Assembly (NCBI RefSeq): GCF_014635185.1
Contig: NZ_BMCM01000004.1
Coordinates: forward strand, 248,001-312,000
Direction of reading: 5' to 3'
Source: Microbacterium murale
GTDB taxonomy: Bacteria > Actinomycetota > Actinomycetes > Actinomycetales > Microbacteriaceae
Length of the DNA stretch: 64,000 nt
The notes under the pieces are model-generated. The model was not told where the DNA came from. It worked only from the letters and a program-made list of their open reading frames with translations, and did no database searches. Of this stretch, positions 36,215 through 44,540 are shown in pieces. The translations under genes and the position numbers were made by a program. Each line of letters opens with the position of its first letter. The stretch's first letter is position 1.

Positions 36215-36625
36215 ATGGACTACAGCGTGAAGAAGACCGAAGAAGAGTGGCGCGCAGAACTCGGCGACGAGCAGTACGCGGTGCTGCGTCAAGCTGCCAC
36301 CGAACGTGCGTGGACAGGTGAACTGCTCGACGAGAAGCGCGGCGGGCTGTACACCTGCGGGGCGTGCGGCGTCGAACTGTTCAAGAGCGGCACCAAGTTC
36401 GATTCCGGGTGCGGATGGCCGAGCTTCTACGAGTCGATCCGACCTGAAGCCGTGCAGCTCATCGAGGACACCACCCTTGGCATGCAGCGCACAGAGGTGC
36501 GCTGCGCGAACTGCGGCTCGCACCTCGGCCACGTGTTCCCCGACGGGTTCGGCACTCCCACGGGTGACCGCTACTGCATGAACTCCCTCGCGCTGAACTT
36601 CACCCCGGGCGACGTCGAGGAGTGA
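36215..36625 (+). CDS. msrB: Peptide-methionine (R)-S-oxide reductase
   Basis: MsrB repairs methionine-R-sulfoxide in proteins. The 136-aa sequence carries two structural zinc pairs (CGAC near 49 and CANC near 95), the substrate region FDSGCGWPSFYES, and the catalytic Cys in DRYCMNSLALNF near 120 (many homologues have RYCINSAAL). AGGAGG lies 4 nt before the ATG. The next gene overlaps its stop. Confidence 0.96.
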   Translation: MDYSVKKTEEEWRAELGDEQYAVLRQAATERAWTGELLDEKRGGLYTCGACGVELFKSGTKFDSGCGWPSFYESIRPEAVQLIEDTTLGMQRTEVRCANCGSHLGHVFPDGFGTPTGDRYCMNSLALNFTPGDVEE

Positions 36626-37182
36626 GCGCGCTCGACGCCGTCAGGGCGCGGCATTCCTGGTCGAAGGTCACAGACGACGCTCCGACCCGTGAAGAACTTC
36701 TGACGCTGGTCACCGCCGCAGGTCGCGTGGCCGATCACTCGTCACTGCGTCCGTGGCGTCTGATCGAGATGCGGGGCGACGATCGCCTGATCCTCGGGAA
36801 GGCGATTGCCAAAGCCCAGGGCGATAAAGACCCCTCGTCCAAGCCGATGCGCGCGCCTCTGCTCATCGCGGTGGTCGCGAGTCTCCGCAAGAGCGGCAAA
36901 GTGCCGCGCTGGGAGCAGGAGGCAGTCGCCTCCGGCATCGCGCACACGTTGAGCCTGCTGCTCGACGAGGCCGGTTGGGGCGTCTTCTGGCGCACCGGCG
37001 AGTACACGCGTTCGAAGGCGGTCGCAAAGGCGCACGGACTGCACAAGGATGAAGAGCTCCTCGGCTGGCTGTACGTCGGCGGCAAGCCGGCGGGCAAGAA
37101 GCCGGGACGCCGCAAGAGCGTCGATGCCCGCGCGATGCTGACCCGGATGCCTGCGAAGACGAAGAAGAAGTCGACGAAGTAG
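36622..37182 (+). CDS. Nitroreductase-family protein
   Basis: This 186-aa protein has the FMN-binding N-terminal RHSWSKVTDDAPTREELLTLV and AGRVADHSSLRPWRLIEM, the central APLLIAVVAS, and LLDEAGWGVFWRTG, fitting the short nitroreductase fold. These flavoproteins reduce nitro or quinone compounds with NAD(P)H; here the C-terminus is unusually Lys-rich (PGRRKS, TKKKSTK). GTG 36622 overlaps the msrB stop (GTGA), so the two are coupled, which suggests a joint redox-stress role. Confidence 0.85.
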   Translation: MSALDAVRARHSWSKVTDDAPTREELLTLVTAAGRVADHSSLRPWRLIEMRGDDRLILGKAIAKAQGDKDPSSKPMRAPLLIAVVASLRKSGKVPRWEQEAVASGIAHTLSLLLDEAGWGVFWRTGEYTRSKAVAKAHGLHKDEELLGWLYVGGKPAGKKPGRRKSVDARAMLTRMPAKTKKKSTK

Positions 37183-38127
37183 TCAGCGCCGACGACGGCG
37201 CCAGGGCAGCGCCACCACGACGGATGCCACGGCGACGGCGACCATCACGGCGAGTTGCCAGTGCGCGGGGCCGGATGCCGGAGGCCAGAGCAGATCGATG
37301 ACCACTGAGGCCGTCAGCTGCCCGAGCACGGAGCCGAGGCCGAGCAGCAGCACCCCGGTGTGCGCGACGATCGCCGCGCCCAGCAGGATGTAGGCGAAGC
37401 CCAGGAGCCCGCCGAGATACAGCCACGGTTCGACGGGGAGCGCCTCCGGCATCCCCCGCACCGCCACGCTGACCGAAGCCGCGACGATGAGCACCGCGGT
37501 ACCCGCGACGAAGCTCATCAAGGTCGCCGTCATAGGAGAGCCCACGCGCTGCGCGAGGCGTCCGTTCGTGGCCGCCTGCCATGCGATGCCGACGCCGGCC
37601 GCGAACGGCAGCAGGAGAAGCCAGAGCGGCGTACTCGCGATGACGTCGCCGCTCAGCGAGACGCCCACCGCGGCGAGCGCGAAGGCACCGCCGAGAACGC
37701 GCCCGGGTGTCACCGCGACGACTCCGGCGGGCCCGAACCCGATCCTGTCGAGGACCAGCCCGTGCACCGTCTGCCCTGCGACGACGCCGACGGTGAAGAG
37801 CGAGACGCCGAGGACGCCTGCCGTGACGCCCTGTGTCGAGACGGTGAGCGCTCCGCAGGCGCCGCCGAGCAGCATCCAGTTCGGGATGGTGCGCGAGCGG
37901 ATGCCGCGCCAGAGGCGTGCGGCGCCGGCATGCGCCGACGGCAGTGCGAGCGTGACGACGATGAGGACGACGAGTCCCACGCCGAAGGAGACGAGCCCTG
38001 CGACGATGCCGTCATCCAGGCGAACGCCGAGCACCCCGTTGATGCGCGCCTGGATCGCCGTCATGGCGCCGATCGCGACGGCACCGCCCAGTGCGAGGGG
38101 CGCGGGAAGACTTCGGGTCGCGGTCAC
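37183..38127 (-). CDS. DMT-superfamily permease, YdcZ/DUF606 tandem
   Basis: This 314-aa protein has ten predicted membrane helices in two DUF606 (YdcZ) halves: one begins LALGGAVAIGAMTAIQARING, the other LLPFAAGVGIAWQAATNGRLAQ, sharing the Gln/Asn-rich first helix. The substrate is unknown. GTG 38127 is preceded by TAGTGT at 6 nt, so a leaderless start is likely. It abuts the nitroreductase gene tail to tail and diverges from the SRAP gene. Confidence 0.85.
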   Translation of the reverse strand: MTATRSLPAPLALGGAVAIGAMTAIQARINGVLGVRLDDGIVAGLVSFGVGLVVLIVVTLALPSAHAGAARLWRGIRSRTIPNWMLLGGACGALTVSTQGVTAGVLGVSLFTVGVVAGQTVHGLVLDRIGFGPAGVVAVTPGRVLGGAFALAAVGVSLSGDVIASTPLWLLLLPFAAGVGIAWQAATNGRLAQRVGSPMTATLMSFVAGTAVLIVAASVSVAVRGMPEALPVEPWLYLGGLLGFAYILLGAAIVAHTGVLLLGLGSVLGQLTASVVIDLLWPPASGPAHWQLAVMVAVAVASVVVALPWRRRRR

Positions 38128-38190
38128 CCGAGCACACTACCCGAGCGGTCGCCCCTGCTCGAAGTCGCCGGTCGGCGCTACTCTTGCGGC

Positions 38191-38817
38191 ATGTGCGCGA
38201 GCTACGGACTGGATCCCCGATTCACTGATGCCGAGCTGCTTGCCGAAGCGGATGCCGATGTCATCGAGGGGCTCCGGAACTGGGCAGAGCAGAACGCGGG
38301 CGAGACCCTGCGCCCCACCGGCAAGAACCTGCGCAATCTGAATCCGCTGGTCGTTCCAGACGGCGACGCCGTGACGCTGGAGCCGGCGTGGTGGGGTTAT
38401 CTCGTGAACGGCGAACCGGCGAAGTTCCCCTCGATCAACACCCGCTCCGAACGTTTGCAGGAGCGTCCGGGTGGACTCAAGACCCGCGCGATCGTGCCGT
38501 CGACCGGGTGGTTCGAGATGCAGAAGCCGGCCAGGCTCTGGCACGAGTTCGCCCTCGACAACCAGGCGCTGTTCGGCATGGCCGCCGTCACGCAGCGCGG
38601 ACGCACCCCGGACGGAGAGTGGATCACGTGCTACTCGATCGTGATGGCTCCGGCCGCTGATCACCTGAAGGAGTTCCACGACCGGATGCCGGTTCTCATC
38701 CCGCCCGGAATGAGTCAGGAGTGGTTGACGGGCCCGCCCAGCCGAGAGCTGATCGACGAGGCGATCCTCGCCTCGGGTGAACTGGCCGAGCGCATCACCG
38801 TCTCGGCACGTCCTTAG
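38191..38817 (+). CDS. SRAP-family (YedK/HMCES) abasic-site DNA-crosslinking protein
   Basis: SRAP proteins form a thiazolidine crosslink with abasic sites in single-stranded DNA to shield them at forks. The 208-aa sequence starts MCASYGLD, exposing Cys2 after Met removal, and has the conserved INTRSERLQERPG (Asn and Arg contacts), STGWFEMQK (Glu) and FHDRMPVLIPP (His) blocks. TACTCT lies 6 nt before the ATG, consistent with a leaderless start. The CPA1 antiporter follows by 9 bp. Confidence 0.93.
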   Translation: MCASYGLDPRFTDAELLAEADADVIEGLRNWAEQNAGETLRPTGKNLRNLNPLVVPDGDAVTLEPAWWGYLVNGEPAKFPSINTRSERLQERPGGLKTRAIVPSTGWFEMQKPARLWHEFALDNQALFGMAAVTQRGRTPDGEWITCYSIVMAPAADHLKEFHDRMPVLIPPGMSQEWLTGPPSRELIDEAILASGELAERITVSARP

Positions 38818-38826
38818 GCGTCGGCC

Positions 38827-40095
38827 ATGCCGCACCTCGTCCTGATCGGGCTCGCCGCGATCCTGCTCTGGTCGCTGATCGCGCACCGCTTCGAGCGCTG
38901 GGGCGTCGCCGGGCCGATCGGTTTGCTGCTGCTCGGAGCCGTGACCGTCGTCTGGGACGTCGACTCCTTCGGCTCCGCGATCGACTCCCCGATCTCGGAG
39001 AAGATCGTCGAGGTGATCCTCGCGATCCTGCTCTTCGCCGATGCCACCGAGGTCAAGGGCGGCATCTTCGGTCGCGAGGGAAGGGTGATCGCTCGCCTCG
39101 TGCTCATCGCGCTGCCGCTGTCGATCGTGCTGACGGTTGCGGCGGGCGTACTGCTGATCCCCGACACCGGTCTGCTCGTGCTTCTCGTCGTGGCGTGCGT
39201 GATCCTGCCGATCGATTTCGCGCCGGCCGCATCGCTGCTTCGCAATCGGCGGATCCCTGCGCGACTGCGCCAGATCCTGAATGTGGAGAGCGGCTACAAC
39301 GACGGGCTGATCTCCCCCGTCTTCGGAATGTCGCTGGCGCTGGCCGTCATCTGGTCGACGATCGTGCACACGCCGGAATCCGACATCACCGAAGACGCTC
39401 TCGACGGCCCGGTGACTCAGTTCCTCGAGGCATTCGTCAACGCGGTGCCGGCGATCGCCGTCGTGATCGGCATCGCGCTGGGCACCGGAATCGGATACCT
39501 CGTGCGCATCGCGCGTGCACGCTTGATCGCGGATGCACTCGGCGCCCGCTACGTCATGCTGATCCTCCCGCTCATCGCCTACGGTGTGGCCAGCATCCCG
39601 GTGTTCAACGCGAACGGCTTCGTCGCTGCCTTCGTGGCCGGGATCGGATACCGGTTGACGCGTACAAGGGGTCATCGATCCGAAGGAATCGACCACAGCG
39701 AACTACTTCTCGTCGAGGAGGTGGGCGCGCTGGCGGCGAACTTCGTGTGGTTCGTGCTCGGCGGAGCCATGCTGCTGGTGGTCACCTCGGGGATCGACTG
39801 GTGGATGCTGCTGTTCGCCGTGCTCGCGCTGACTGTGCTGCGCGTCATCCCGGTGTATCTGTCGCTCATGCGCAGCTCTGTGGGCAGGCGCGACCGGCTT
39901 CTCATCGGCGCTCTCGGCCCGCGAGGCACAGCGTCGATCGTCTTCGGGCTGCTCGCCTACAACGCGCTCCCGGAGGACGAGGGCGTCATCGTGCTGACGA
40001 TCATGGTCGCCACCGTGGTCGGCAGCATCCTGCTGCACGGGCTGGCCGCGCCGTTGCTCCTGAATCGGCGAAAGCTCGATGAGGAGATCGTCTGA
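38827..40095 (+). CDS. CPA1-family sodium/proton antiporter
   Basis: This 422-aa protein has about 12 membrane helices. Family blocks include ILLFADATEVKGG near residue 72, LPIDFAPAASLLRNRRIP near 128 and NVESGYNDGLISPVFG near 157, where the Asn-Asp pair is the cation site. It should exchange Na+ or K+ for H+ at the inner membrane. Ion choice cannot be read. It lies 9 bp after the SRAP gene and is probably cotranscribed. Confidence 0.88.
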   Translation: MPHLVLIGLAAILLWSLIAHRFERWGVAGPIGLLLLGAVTVVWDVDSFGSAIDSPISEKIVEVILAILLFADATEVKGGIFGREGRVIARLVLIALPLSIVLTVAAGVLLIPDTGLLVLLVVACVILPIDFAPAASLLRNRRIPARLRQILNVESGYNDGLISPVFGMSLALAVIWSTIVHTPESDITEDALDGPVTQFLEAFVNAVPAIAVVIGIALGTGIGYLVRIARARLIADALGARYVMLILPLIAYGVASIPVFNANGFVAAFVAGIGYRLTRTRGHRSEGIDHSELLLVEEVGALAANFVWFVLGGAMLLVVTSGIDWWMLLFAVLALTVLRVIPVYLSLMRSSVGRRDRLLIGALGPRGTASIVFGLLAYNALPEDEGVIVLTIMVATVVGSILLHGLAAPLLLNRRKLDEEIV

Positions 40096-40107
40096 GACCG
40101 CTTCGCG

Positions 40108-40828
40108 TCAGACGGTGCGGCGAAGCAGCGCCTCTCGCAGCTGATCGCGCACGGCATCGTCGACGCCCGCCCTCTGCAGGTAGGCCAGGGCCCCACCGTG
40201 TTCTCGGTCGAGCCAGTCGAACGTGCCGCTCAATACCGCGACCGGGGATCCCGTCAGCACCTCCATCAGGTTGTCCGTCATCGGCACGCGGAAGCGCCGG
40301 ATCTTGCGCAGCATCCGCTCCGTCCCCCGACAGGTTCGCAGCGGTGGCCGAGTAGTCGGCGAGGATGATGTCGCGATCGATCTCGAGCGCCGAGAGGATG
40401 AGCGCCACGACGAGCCCGGTACGGTCCTTGCCTGCCGTGCAGTGCACGAGGACGGGCCCGTCGGCGGACGCGACTGCGCGGATGACGCGTCCGAGATCGC
40501 TCTGATGACGGCTGAGCACCGTCTCGTAGATCTCCTGCAGGGTGAGTGTGCGGGGATCGAATGCGCGCGGAGCACCATCGATCGGCACGGCCAGCCGTGT
40601 CGCACCCGTCCCACGGAGCCGGTCGCGCCCGCCGATGCGCCGGTCGAAGGTCGAACGAAGATCTATGACCCGCCGGATTCCGAACTCCCCCAGCTTCCTG
40701 CGTCCCTCGCGAGTGAGCCGGTGCAGCGCATCGGAGCGGTACAGCATCCCAGGTGCCAGCACGCCGGGCGCCACCTCGCGGAAGTTGTGCGTGCCCGCGA
40801 GATCGAGGCGGTTGACGGGCTCATCCAT
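40108..40828 (-). pseudogene. Tyrosine-specific protein phosphatase (frameshifted)
   Basis: ATG 40828, with TAGCAT 6 nt upstream, opens a frame with FREVAPGVLAPGMLYRSDALH and the P-loop VLVHCTAGKDRTG (Cys nucleophile and Arg), typical of the Tyr_phosphatase3/MptpB-like group. After SATAANLSG the frame derails; the family-like end (RKIRRFRVPMTDNLMEVLTG to REALLRRTV) continues in another frame to a stop at 40108. Removing one base from the five-C run at 40324-40328 (plus strand) rejoins the two parts. It is either a recent pseudogene or a sequence error. Confidence 0.8.
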
Positions 40829-40895
40829 GCGGTCATGCTATCTGCGGCGCCGCGGCTGTGAGTTATCGTGAGGCTTCACACACGGAGGAGTTCCC

Positions 40896-41201
40896 ATGTC
40901 ATCTGAAGCGAGCGGTTCCCGTCCTCGTGCGCTGCGCGACGGCACCGTGGAGCCTCGCTTCGCCGCCCGCTACGCGACGATCGATGAGGTCGCAGAGCTG
41001 CTCGGAGTCACACCTGTGTCGCTTCGTCAGACGATGCGCCGCCGCGACTCAGGTGATGCGTCATCGGCCAGCGACGCGTTCATCGATCCGATCGGGAACG
41101 TCTCCGGCTACCTCTGGGATCGTGACGATCTCACGCCCGAGGCGATCGCGGCCTGGCACGATCGGCCGAGGCGCGGAAGGAAGCCGAACAGCGCGCGATA
41201 G
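40896..41201 (+). CDS. Small helix-turn-helix-like protein, 101 aa
   Basis: The protein contains RYATIDEVAELLGVTPVSLRQTMRRRD, a MerR/excisionase-like DNA-binding helix pair, followed by FIDPIGNVSGYLWDRDDLTPEAIAAW, which looks like the wing of such domains. The termini are Arg-rich and disordered. GGAGGAG lies 6 nt before the ATG. I do not recognise a named family. It is the last host gene before the tRNA-Thr integration site. Confidence 0.6.
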   Translation: MSSEASGSRPRALRDGTVEPRFAARYATIDEVAELLGVTPVSLRQTMRRRDSGDASSASDAFIDPIGNVSGYLWDRDDLTPEAIAAWHDRPRRGRKPNSAR

Positions 41202-41220
41202 GGCGCCGGGTCACAAGGAA

Positions 41221-41296
41221 TGGAGCCGACTACGGGATTCGAACCCGTGACATCCTGTTTACAAGACAGGTGCTCTACCAGCTGAGCTAAGTCGGC
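41221..41296 (-). tRNA. tRNA-Thr(TGT), rebuilt by the integrated element
   Basis: On the minus strand the cloverleaf starts GCCGACT and ends AGTCGGC, discriminator T and encoded CCA. The anticodon loop CTTGTAA carries TGT, reading ACA. Positions 41259-41296 (5' half to anticodon loop) belong to the 42-bp repeat that recurs at 57462-57503, so the 5' half and promoter now come from the element while the 3' half is original host sequence. Confidence 0.95.
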
Positions 41297-41300
41297 GAAC
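41259..41300. repeat. attL: 42-bp direct repeat
   Basis: It begins TTACAAGACAGG and ends GTCGGCGAAC, spanning the anticodon loop to just past the 5' end of tRNA-Thr. It is identical to 57462-57503. The integrase gene lies 72 bp inside the element. Confidence 0.95.
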
Positions 41301-41304
41301 CGCG

Positions 41305-41310
41305 AAATTA
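41305..41310 (-). promoter_or_regulatory. Element-derived -10 for tRNA-Thr
   Basis: On the minus strand TAATTT lies 8 nt before the tRNA 5' end, inside element DNA. It takes the place of the host TAAACT now stranded beside attR. No good -35 is seen. Confidence 0.45.
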
Positions 41311-41352
41311 CGCGGATTCTCTGAAGTCTGACGGTATCAGGTGGTACCCAAT

Positions 41353-41374
41353 CCCGCATAAACCCCGCACATTC
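41353..41374. repeat. Candidate integrase arm-type site (left)
   Basis: This 22-bp sequence, CCCGCATAA then ACCCCGCACATTC, matches 57336-57357 at 20 of 22 positions in the same orientation. It overlaps the integrase stop codon. Placement beside both ends fits arm-type binding sites of a tyrosine integrase. Confidence 0.6.
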
Positions 41375-42536
41375 AAACCTGCCGAACGTGCATAGCCAAG
41401 TCTAGAGCTTCTGCTGCCCTGCTACCGCCCACAGTCTTTGACATGTAGGTGCGCATCGTGACGTGCGGATCGGTGTGACCTAGGTACTCTGCGATGTCTC
41501 GCGCCGAGAGTCCCGCCTGATCCAACGCCGTCGCTACAGTCTTCCTGAAGCTGTGGAATGAGTACTCCCCCAGCTCGAGCCGCTCGCGTGCTTCCTGCCA
41601 ATCCGCAGACGTGTTGTTCCGATCGCGCCGTTTGCCGAGCGGCGTCGGGAACAGCGGCCCCTCCCCCAGCGGACGCGCCGCAAGCATGACGGCAACACTG
41701 GACGGCACAGTGAGGCGCCTTACCCCGGCATCCGTCTTCGACTTCCGCACGGTCACCACCGCGCCGATCGTGGGAATGCCGGCCGGCGCAGTAATCCCCA
41801 CGTCCGGTCCATCAAGGTCGATCGCTTCACTGATCCGTACGCCCGTACCTGCGATGAACTCAACCAGGTCAGCCATGTCCTGAATCCGCAATTGCTTGTC
41901 GCCGCTGACAGCCTCGAGAATGCCGGGGAGGTCGCCCAACGGGACCGGCTTCGCCCCAACACGCTTGCCCTCAATTGGTGCGAGATCACGCACCGGGTTA
42001 CGCTCCATCGCGTCCGACCGCACCGCAAGCCCCATGATGCCCGACAGGACGGCCCGCGTGTTCTTCGCTGTACCAGTGCCGGATTCCTCAACGATGACGT
42101 CCAAGAGCCGCTGAAGCCGTTCTGCAGTCACCTCGGAGATAGCGAGATCCCCGATCCTCGGATTGATCACCCGCTCGATGAGGTCGCGGTAACCCTCGAC
42201 CGTTCGCGGTGCCCGATTCGCCTTCGACGCTAGGAACCGGGCGCCCAGATCCTGCATCCGCGTCTCACGCTTCACCTCAGATCGGGTGCTCTCCTGAATA
42301 GACGTCAGCGCCTTCCTCAGAGCCGCTTCAGCCTTAGCGGCCGAGACATCGAACCGCTCGACCTGACGCAGCTTGCCGGATGGGAACCTGTAGCGCGTTC
42401 GAGCCCGCCAGTAGCCGTGCCTCTTCTCTGGCGTCTTGACGACCACGAGTCGTCGTCGCGATTCACCCTCGACATACTCGACCGCATCGACACTGATGCG
42501 CCCGTAACTACTGAGCGGGGTCCGGGGGCGGGGCAT
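41373..42536 (-). CDS. Tyrosine-type site-specific integrase
   Basis: This 387-aa recombinase has an N-terminal arm-binding part (KRHGYWRARTRYRFPSGK), a SAM-like core-binding domain and a catalytic domain. Catalytic residues visible are Arg in GTGVRISEAIDL, HSFRK (His-x-x-Arg), His in LGHTDPHVTMRTY and the nucleophilic Tyr of TYMSKT. ATG 42536 is chosen because AGGAGG lies 6 nt upstream; it overlaps the repressor gene end by 29 bp, so both are cotranscribed. It acts on the tRNA-Thr attachment site 72 bp downstream. Confidence 0.95.
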   Translation of the reverse strand: MPRPRTPLSSYGRISVDAVEYVEGESRRRLVVVKTPEKRHGYWRARTRYRFPSGKLRQVERFDVSAAKAEAALRKALTSIQESTRSEVKRETRMQDLGARFLASKANRAPRTVEGYRDLIERVINPRIGDLAISEVTAERLQRLLDVIVEESGTGTAKNTRAVLSGIMGLAVRSDAMERNPVRDLAPIEGKRVGAKPVPLGDLPGILEAVSGDKQLRIQDMADLVEFIAGTGVRISEAIDLDGPDVGITAPAGIPTIGAVVTVRKSKTDAGVRRLTVPSSVAVMLAARPLGEGPLFPTPLGKRRDRNNTSADWQEARERLELGEYSFHSFRKTVATALDQAGLSARDIAEYLGHTDPHVTMRTYMSKTVGGSRAAEALDLAMHVRQV

Positions 42537-43245
42537 CGTAGGCCTCCTCTCCGCTCGCGATTCGGTACAAGAGATTGCCATACTCCGAGAGCGTCTCGAA
42601 CGTGAGGTACTTCGGATTCAGTTGACGACACCACTTGATCACCGGGTCCGCCTCATCCACGGTCACCCCGCGCTCATCGAATCCTTTGAGGAAGTGTCTG
42701 CATTCGGTAAGTGCGACGATTGCCTGCCCCAGCAGAGCCTCGGGTGAATCTTGAACCGTCACGTTACCCGCATAGTCCGAGTGAAGGAACGCTGTCGCGA
42801 ACGTTACGTTTCGGAATTCTGCCAGCGCTCGATCGAACGAAGCGAACTCATCCAGCGCGTGTACGACTCGCGCGGAAGTCTCACTGCTACTCGCAGGCGT
42901 TCCGCTCCCCACCGCTTCGTGCCATGCCGCGAGCGTGTCGACTTCACCGCGAAGGACATTCGCCATGTTGCCACCATCCAAGACCGGCACAAGCAGAGCG
43001 ACGATCGGTACACCAAGCACCTTCGCGAACACCGCAAGCTCGGCAGCCGCTATGTTCTTCCTCTTGCCAGCGAACAGCGCTTGCATCGTGTTCGCCCGGA
43101 AAGATCCTGGAATCCCGACCATCCGGTCACACGCGTCCGCGAATTGATTGAGCGTCATGCCGGAGTGCTCCCGGATCGACGTTATGTTGCGGGCGATCGC
43201 CGCGGTGTAGCGCTTCTCCCAGTCGTCTTCTGTCATAGAAATCAT
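42508..43245 (-). CDS. XRE-type phage repressor-like regulator
   Basis: This 245-aa protein has an N-terminal helix-turn-helix (TSIREHSGMTLNQFADACDRM, NTMQALFAGKRKNIAAAELAVFAKVLGV) and a C-terminal region with no LexA-like protease motif that I can see. Its position upstream of integrase and divergent from the excisionase-like gene fits an immunity repressor for an integration-dependent or simple immunity circuit. GGGGG is close before ATG 43245; ATG 43236, with TAAGAT 7 nt upstream, is an alternative. Confidence 0.8.
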   Translation of the reverse strand: MISMTEDDWEKRYTAAIARNITSIREHSGMTLNQFADACDRMVGIPGSFRANTMQALFAGKRKNIAAAELAVFAKVLGVPIVALLVPVLDGGNMANVLRGEVDTLAAWHEAVGSGTPASSSETSARVVHALDEFASFDRALAEFRNVTFATAFLHSDYAGNVTVQDSPEALLGQAIVALTECRHFLKGFDERGVTVDEADPVIKWCRQLNPKYLTFETLSEYGNLLYRIASGEEAYDAPPPDPAQ

Positions 43246-43360
43246 CTTACCCCCTTCGATTATGAGTTTTTCGCCACAAAGTGGCCCCGAGTCGTGCTAA
43301 GGTGAGATTATCGCCAGCGACAACCGCTGATAGTGAGAAATTCTAACGATAGGAGATGGG
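43246..43360. promoter_or_regulatory. Divergent early control region of the element
   Basis: Between repressor and excisionase-like genes are two inverted repeats: GCCAC-AAA-GTGGC (43273-43285) and CAGCG-ACAAC-CGCTG (43315-43329). Each is preceded by TCGCC and an A/T-rich stretch (GATTATGAG, GAGATTATC). They look like repeated operator sites for the XRE regulator. Confidence 0.5.
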
Positions 43361-43558
43361 ATGACCGCTACCGCCGAACTACCAGACCTCGCCACACGGC
43401 CTCAGGTCGCCGAGTACACGCAGACCAGCATTCCAACGCTCTCGCGCTGGGCGGCGGAAGGCCGGGGTCCGCGCTGGGTCAAATTGGGCGCTGGCGCCGT
43501 CCGCTACCGGAAGGCCGATGTACTCGCCTGGCTCGACTCTCTCGCGGAGGCCGGGTGA
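43361..43558 (+). CDS. Excisionase-like HTH_17 protein
   Basis: This 65-aa protein has the MerR-like excisionase fold: RPQVAEYTQTSIPTLSRWAAEGRGP then WVKLGAGAVRYRKADVLAWLDSL. Phage Xis proteins of this size bend attachment-site DNA and steer integrase toward excision; some are instead regulators. TAGGAGATGGG precedes the ATG. It is the first rightward gene after the control region. Confidence 0.8.
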   Translation: MTATAELPDLATRPQVAEYTQTSIPTLSRWAAEGRGPRWVKLGAGAVRYRKADVLAWLDSLAEAG

Positions 43559-43848
43559 GCATTCAGCTTCCAGCCGATCCGGTTGCTTCGGGCCCGGATC
43601 TCTCCCGCCTCTGGTACGCCGACCCGACAGGTCAGGCGGCGGTGCACAACATCATGGTCGCGTCTCGACCCGACGACTACGCACTTGTCGACGTCCGAGG
43701 AAACGTGTTGTTCCGCATCAAGCCGCATGTTCTCGCTGACGTGCTGCCGATGCTCAACTTCACCCACACACGACGCGGACGGGGAACCATCCGTGCTCAC
43801 AAGAAAAATGCCCTGGCCGGTGCTGGAACACCAAGCCAGGGCGAGTAA
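43555..43848 (+). CDS. Uncharacterised element protein, 97 aa
   Basis: GTG 43555 overlaps the stop of the excisionase-like gene (GTGA), so translation is coupled. The protein (SIQLPADPVASGPDLSRLWY, NIMVASRPDDYALVDVRGNVLFRIKP) looks globular in its first 75 residues and has a basic tail HTRRGRGTIRAHKK. I recognise no family. Confidence 0.6.
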   Translation: MSIQLPADPVASGPDLSRLWYADPTGQAAVHNIMVASRPDDYALVDVRGNVLFRIKPHVLADVLPMLNFTHTRRGRGTIRAHKKNALAGAGTPSQGE

Positions 43849-43873
43849 TCCCAACCTGAGAGAAGGAAAAACT

Positions 43874-44083
43874 ATGCCAATTCAGACTATCGCACCGGCC
43901 ACCGACACTCACGACGGGCCGACCATCACGGAAGCAGTGATCTTCGCCGGTCGCCTCGGCGTCGATCTGAGCGACTTCATGACAGCCTGCGTACGCCTGA
44001 TCGGTGAGGCTCGCGACAGAACACCCCGCGAGCTTCGACGCGATCCGGAAGCAACGATCGAACTGATGGAGCGTGACGCGTGA
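43874..44083 (+). CDS. Uncharacterised element protein, 69 aa
   Basis: ATG 43874 follows AGAAGGAAAA by 3 nt. The 69-aa product (TITEAVIFAGRLGVDLSDFMTACVRLIGEAR) appears helical and acidic. No family is recognised. The next gene's GTG overlaps its stop. Confidence 0.55.
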   Translation: MPIQTIAPATDTHDGPTITEAVIFAGRLGVDLSDFMTACVRLIGEARDRTPRELRRDPEATIELMERDA

Positions 44084-44538
44084 GTGCCGTGTTGGAACGC
44101 GATCTTACGTTCGTCGTTGGCAGGACTAGATCCGTGCAGGACATTGATGAGCAGATCGAAGCACTTCAGGCGCGGCGTCAGAACGAACTCAACAACCTCG
44201 TTGATGACCTCGAGTTCATGGAAGTGCCCCTCAAGCGCGTCTCACTGATCTTCGGCGGAGGCAGCGACACACATCACGGCGATGTCGTCCACCTGATGCA
44301 TCAGCGGCACGAAGGAGACCCCACCCGGTCCTCTTACTGGGTGCACCCGGCCGGCGAGTGCGCTGGGGACATGTGGTGTCGAGGAGGCAAGGACGGCGAG
44401 TACCGGGCCTCACGCGGCGCCGGACGCAGAGGGACAAGACTCGTCCACGCGCGCATCGGGACGTTCGTCTGCCTCTCTGCTGCACCCGATGGTCGAGAGC
44501 ACGTATTTGCTGAGTTGAAAGCGGGACAGACACGGTAG
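44080..44538 (+). CDS. Uncharacterised element protein, 152 aa
   Basis: GTG 44080 overlaps the previous stop (GTGA). The N-terminal 50 residues form a likely coiled coil (SVQDIDEQIEALQARRQNELN), and the rest contains SYWVHPAGECAGDMWCRGGKDGEYR and TRLVHARIGTFVCLS with three Cys and several His that might bind metal. I recognise no family. Confidence 0.55.
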   Translation: MSAVLERDLTFVVGRTRSVQDIDEQIEALQARRQNELNNLVDDLEFMEVPLKRVSLIFGGGSDTHHGDVVHLMHQRHEGDPTRSSYWVHPAGECAGDMWCRGGKDGEYRASRGAGRRGTRLVHARIGTFVCLSAAPDGREHVFAELKAGQTR

Positions 44539-44540
44539 GT

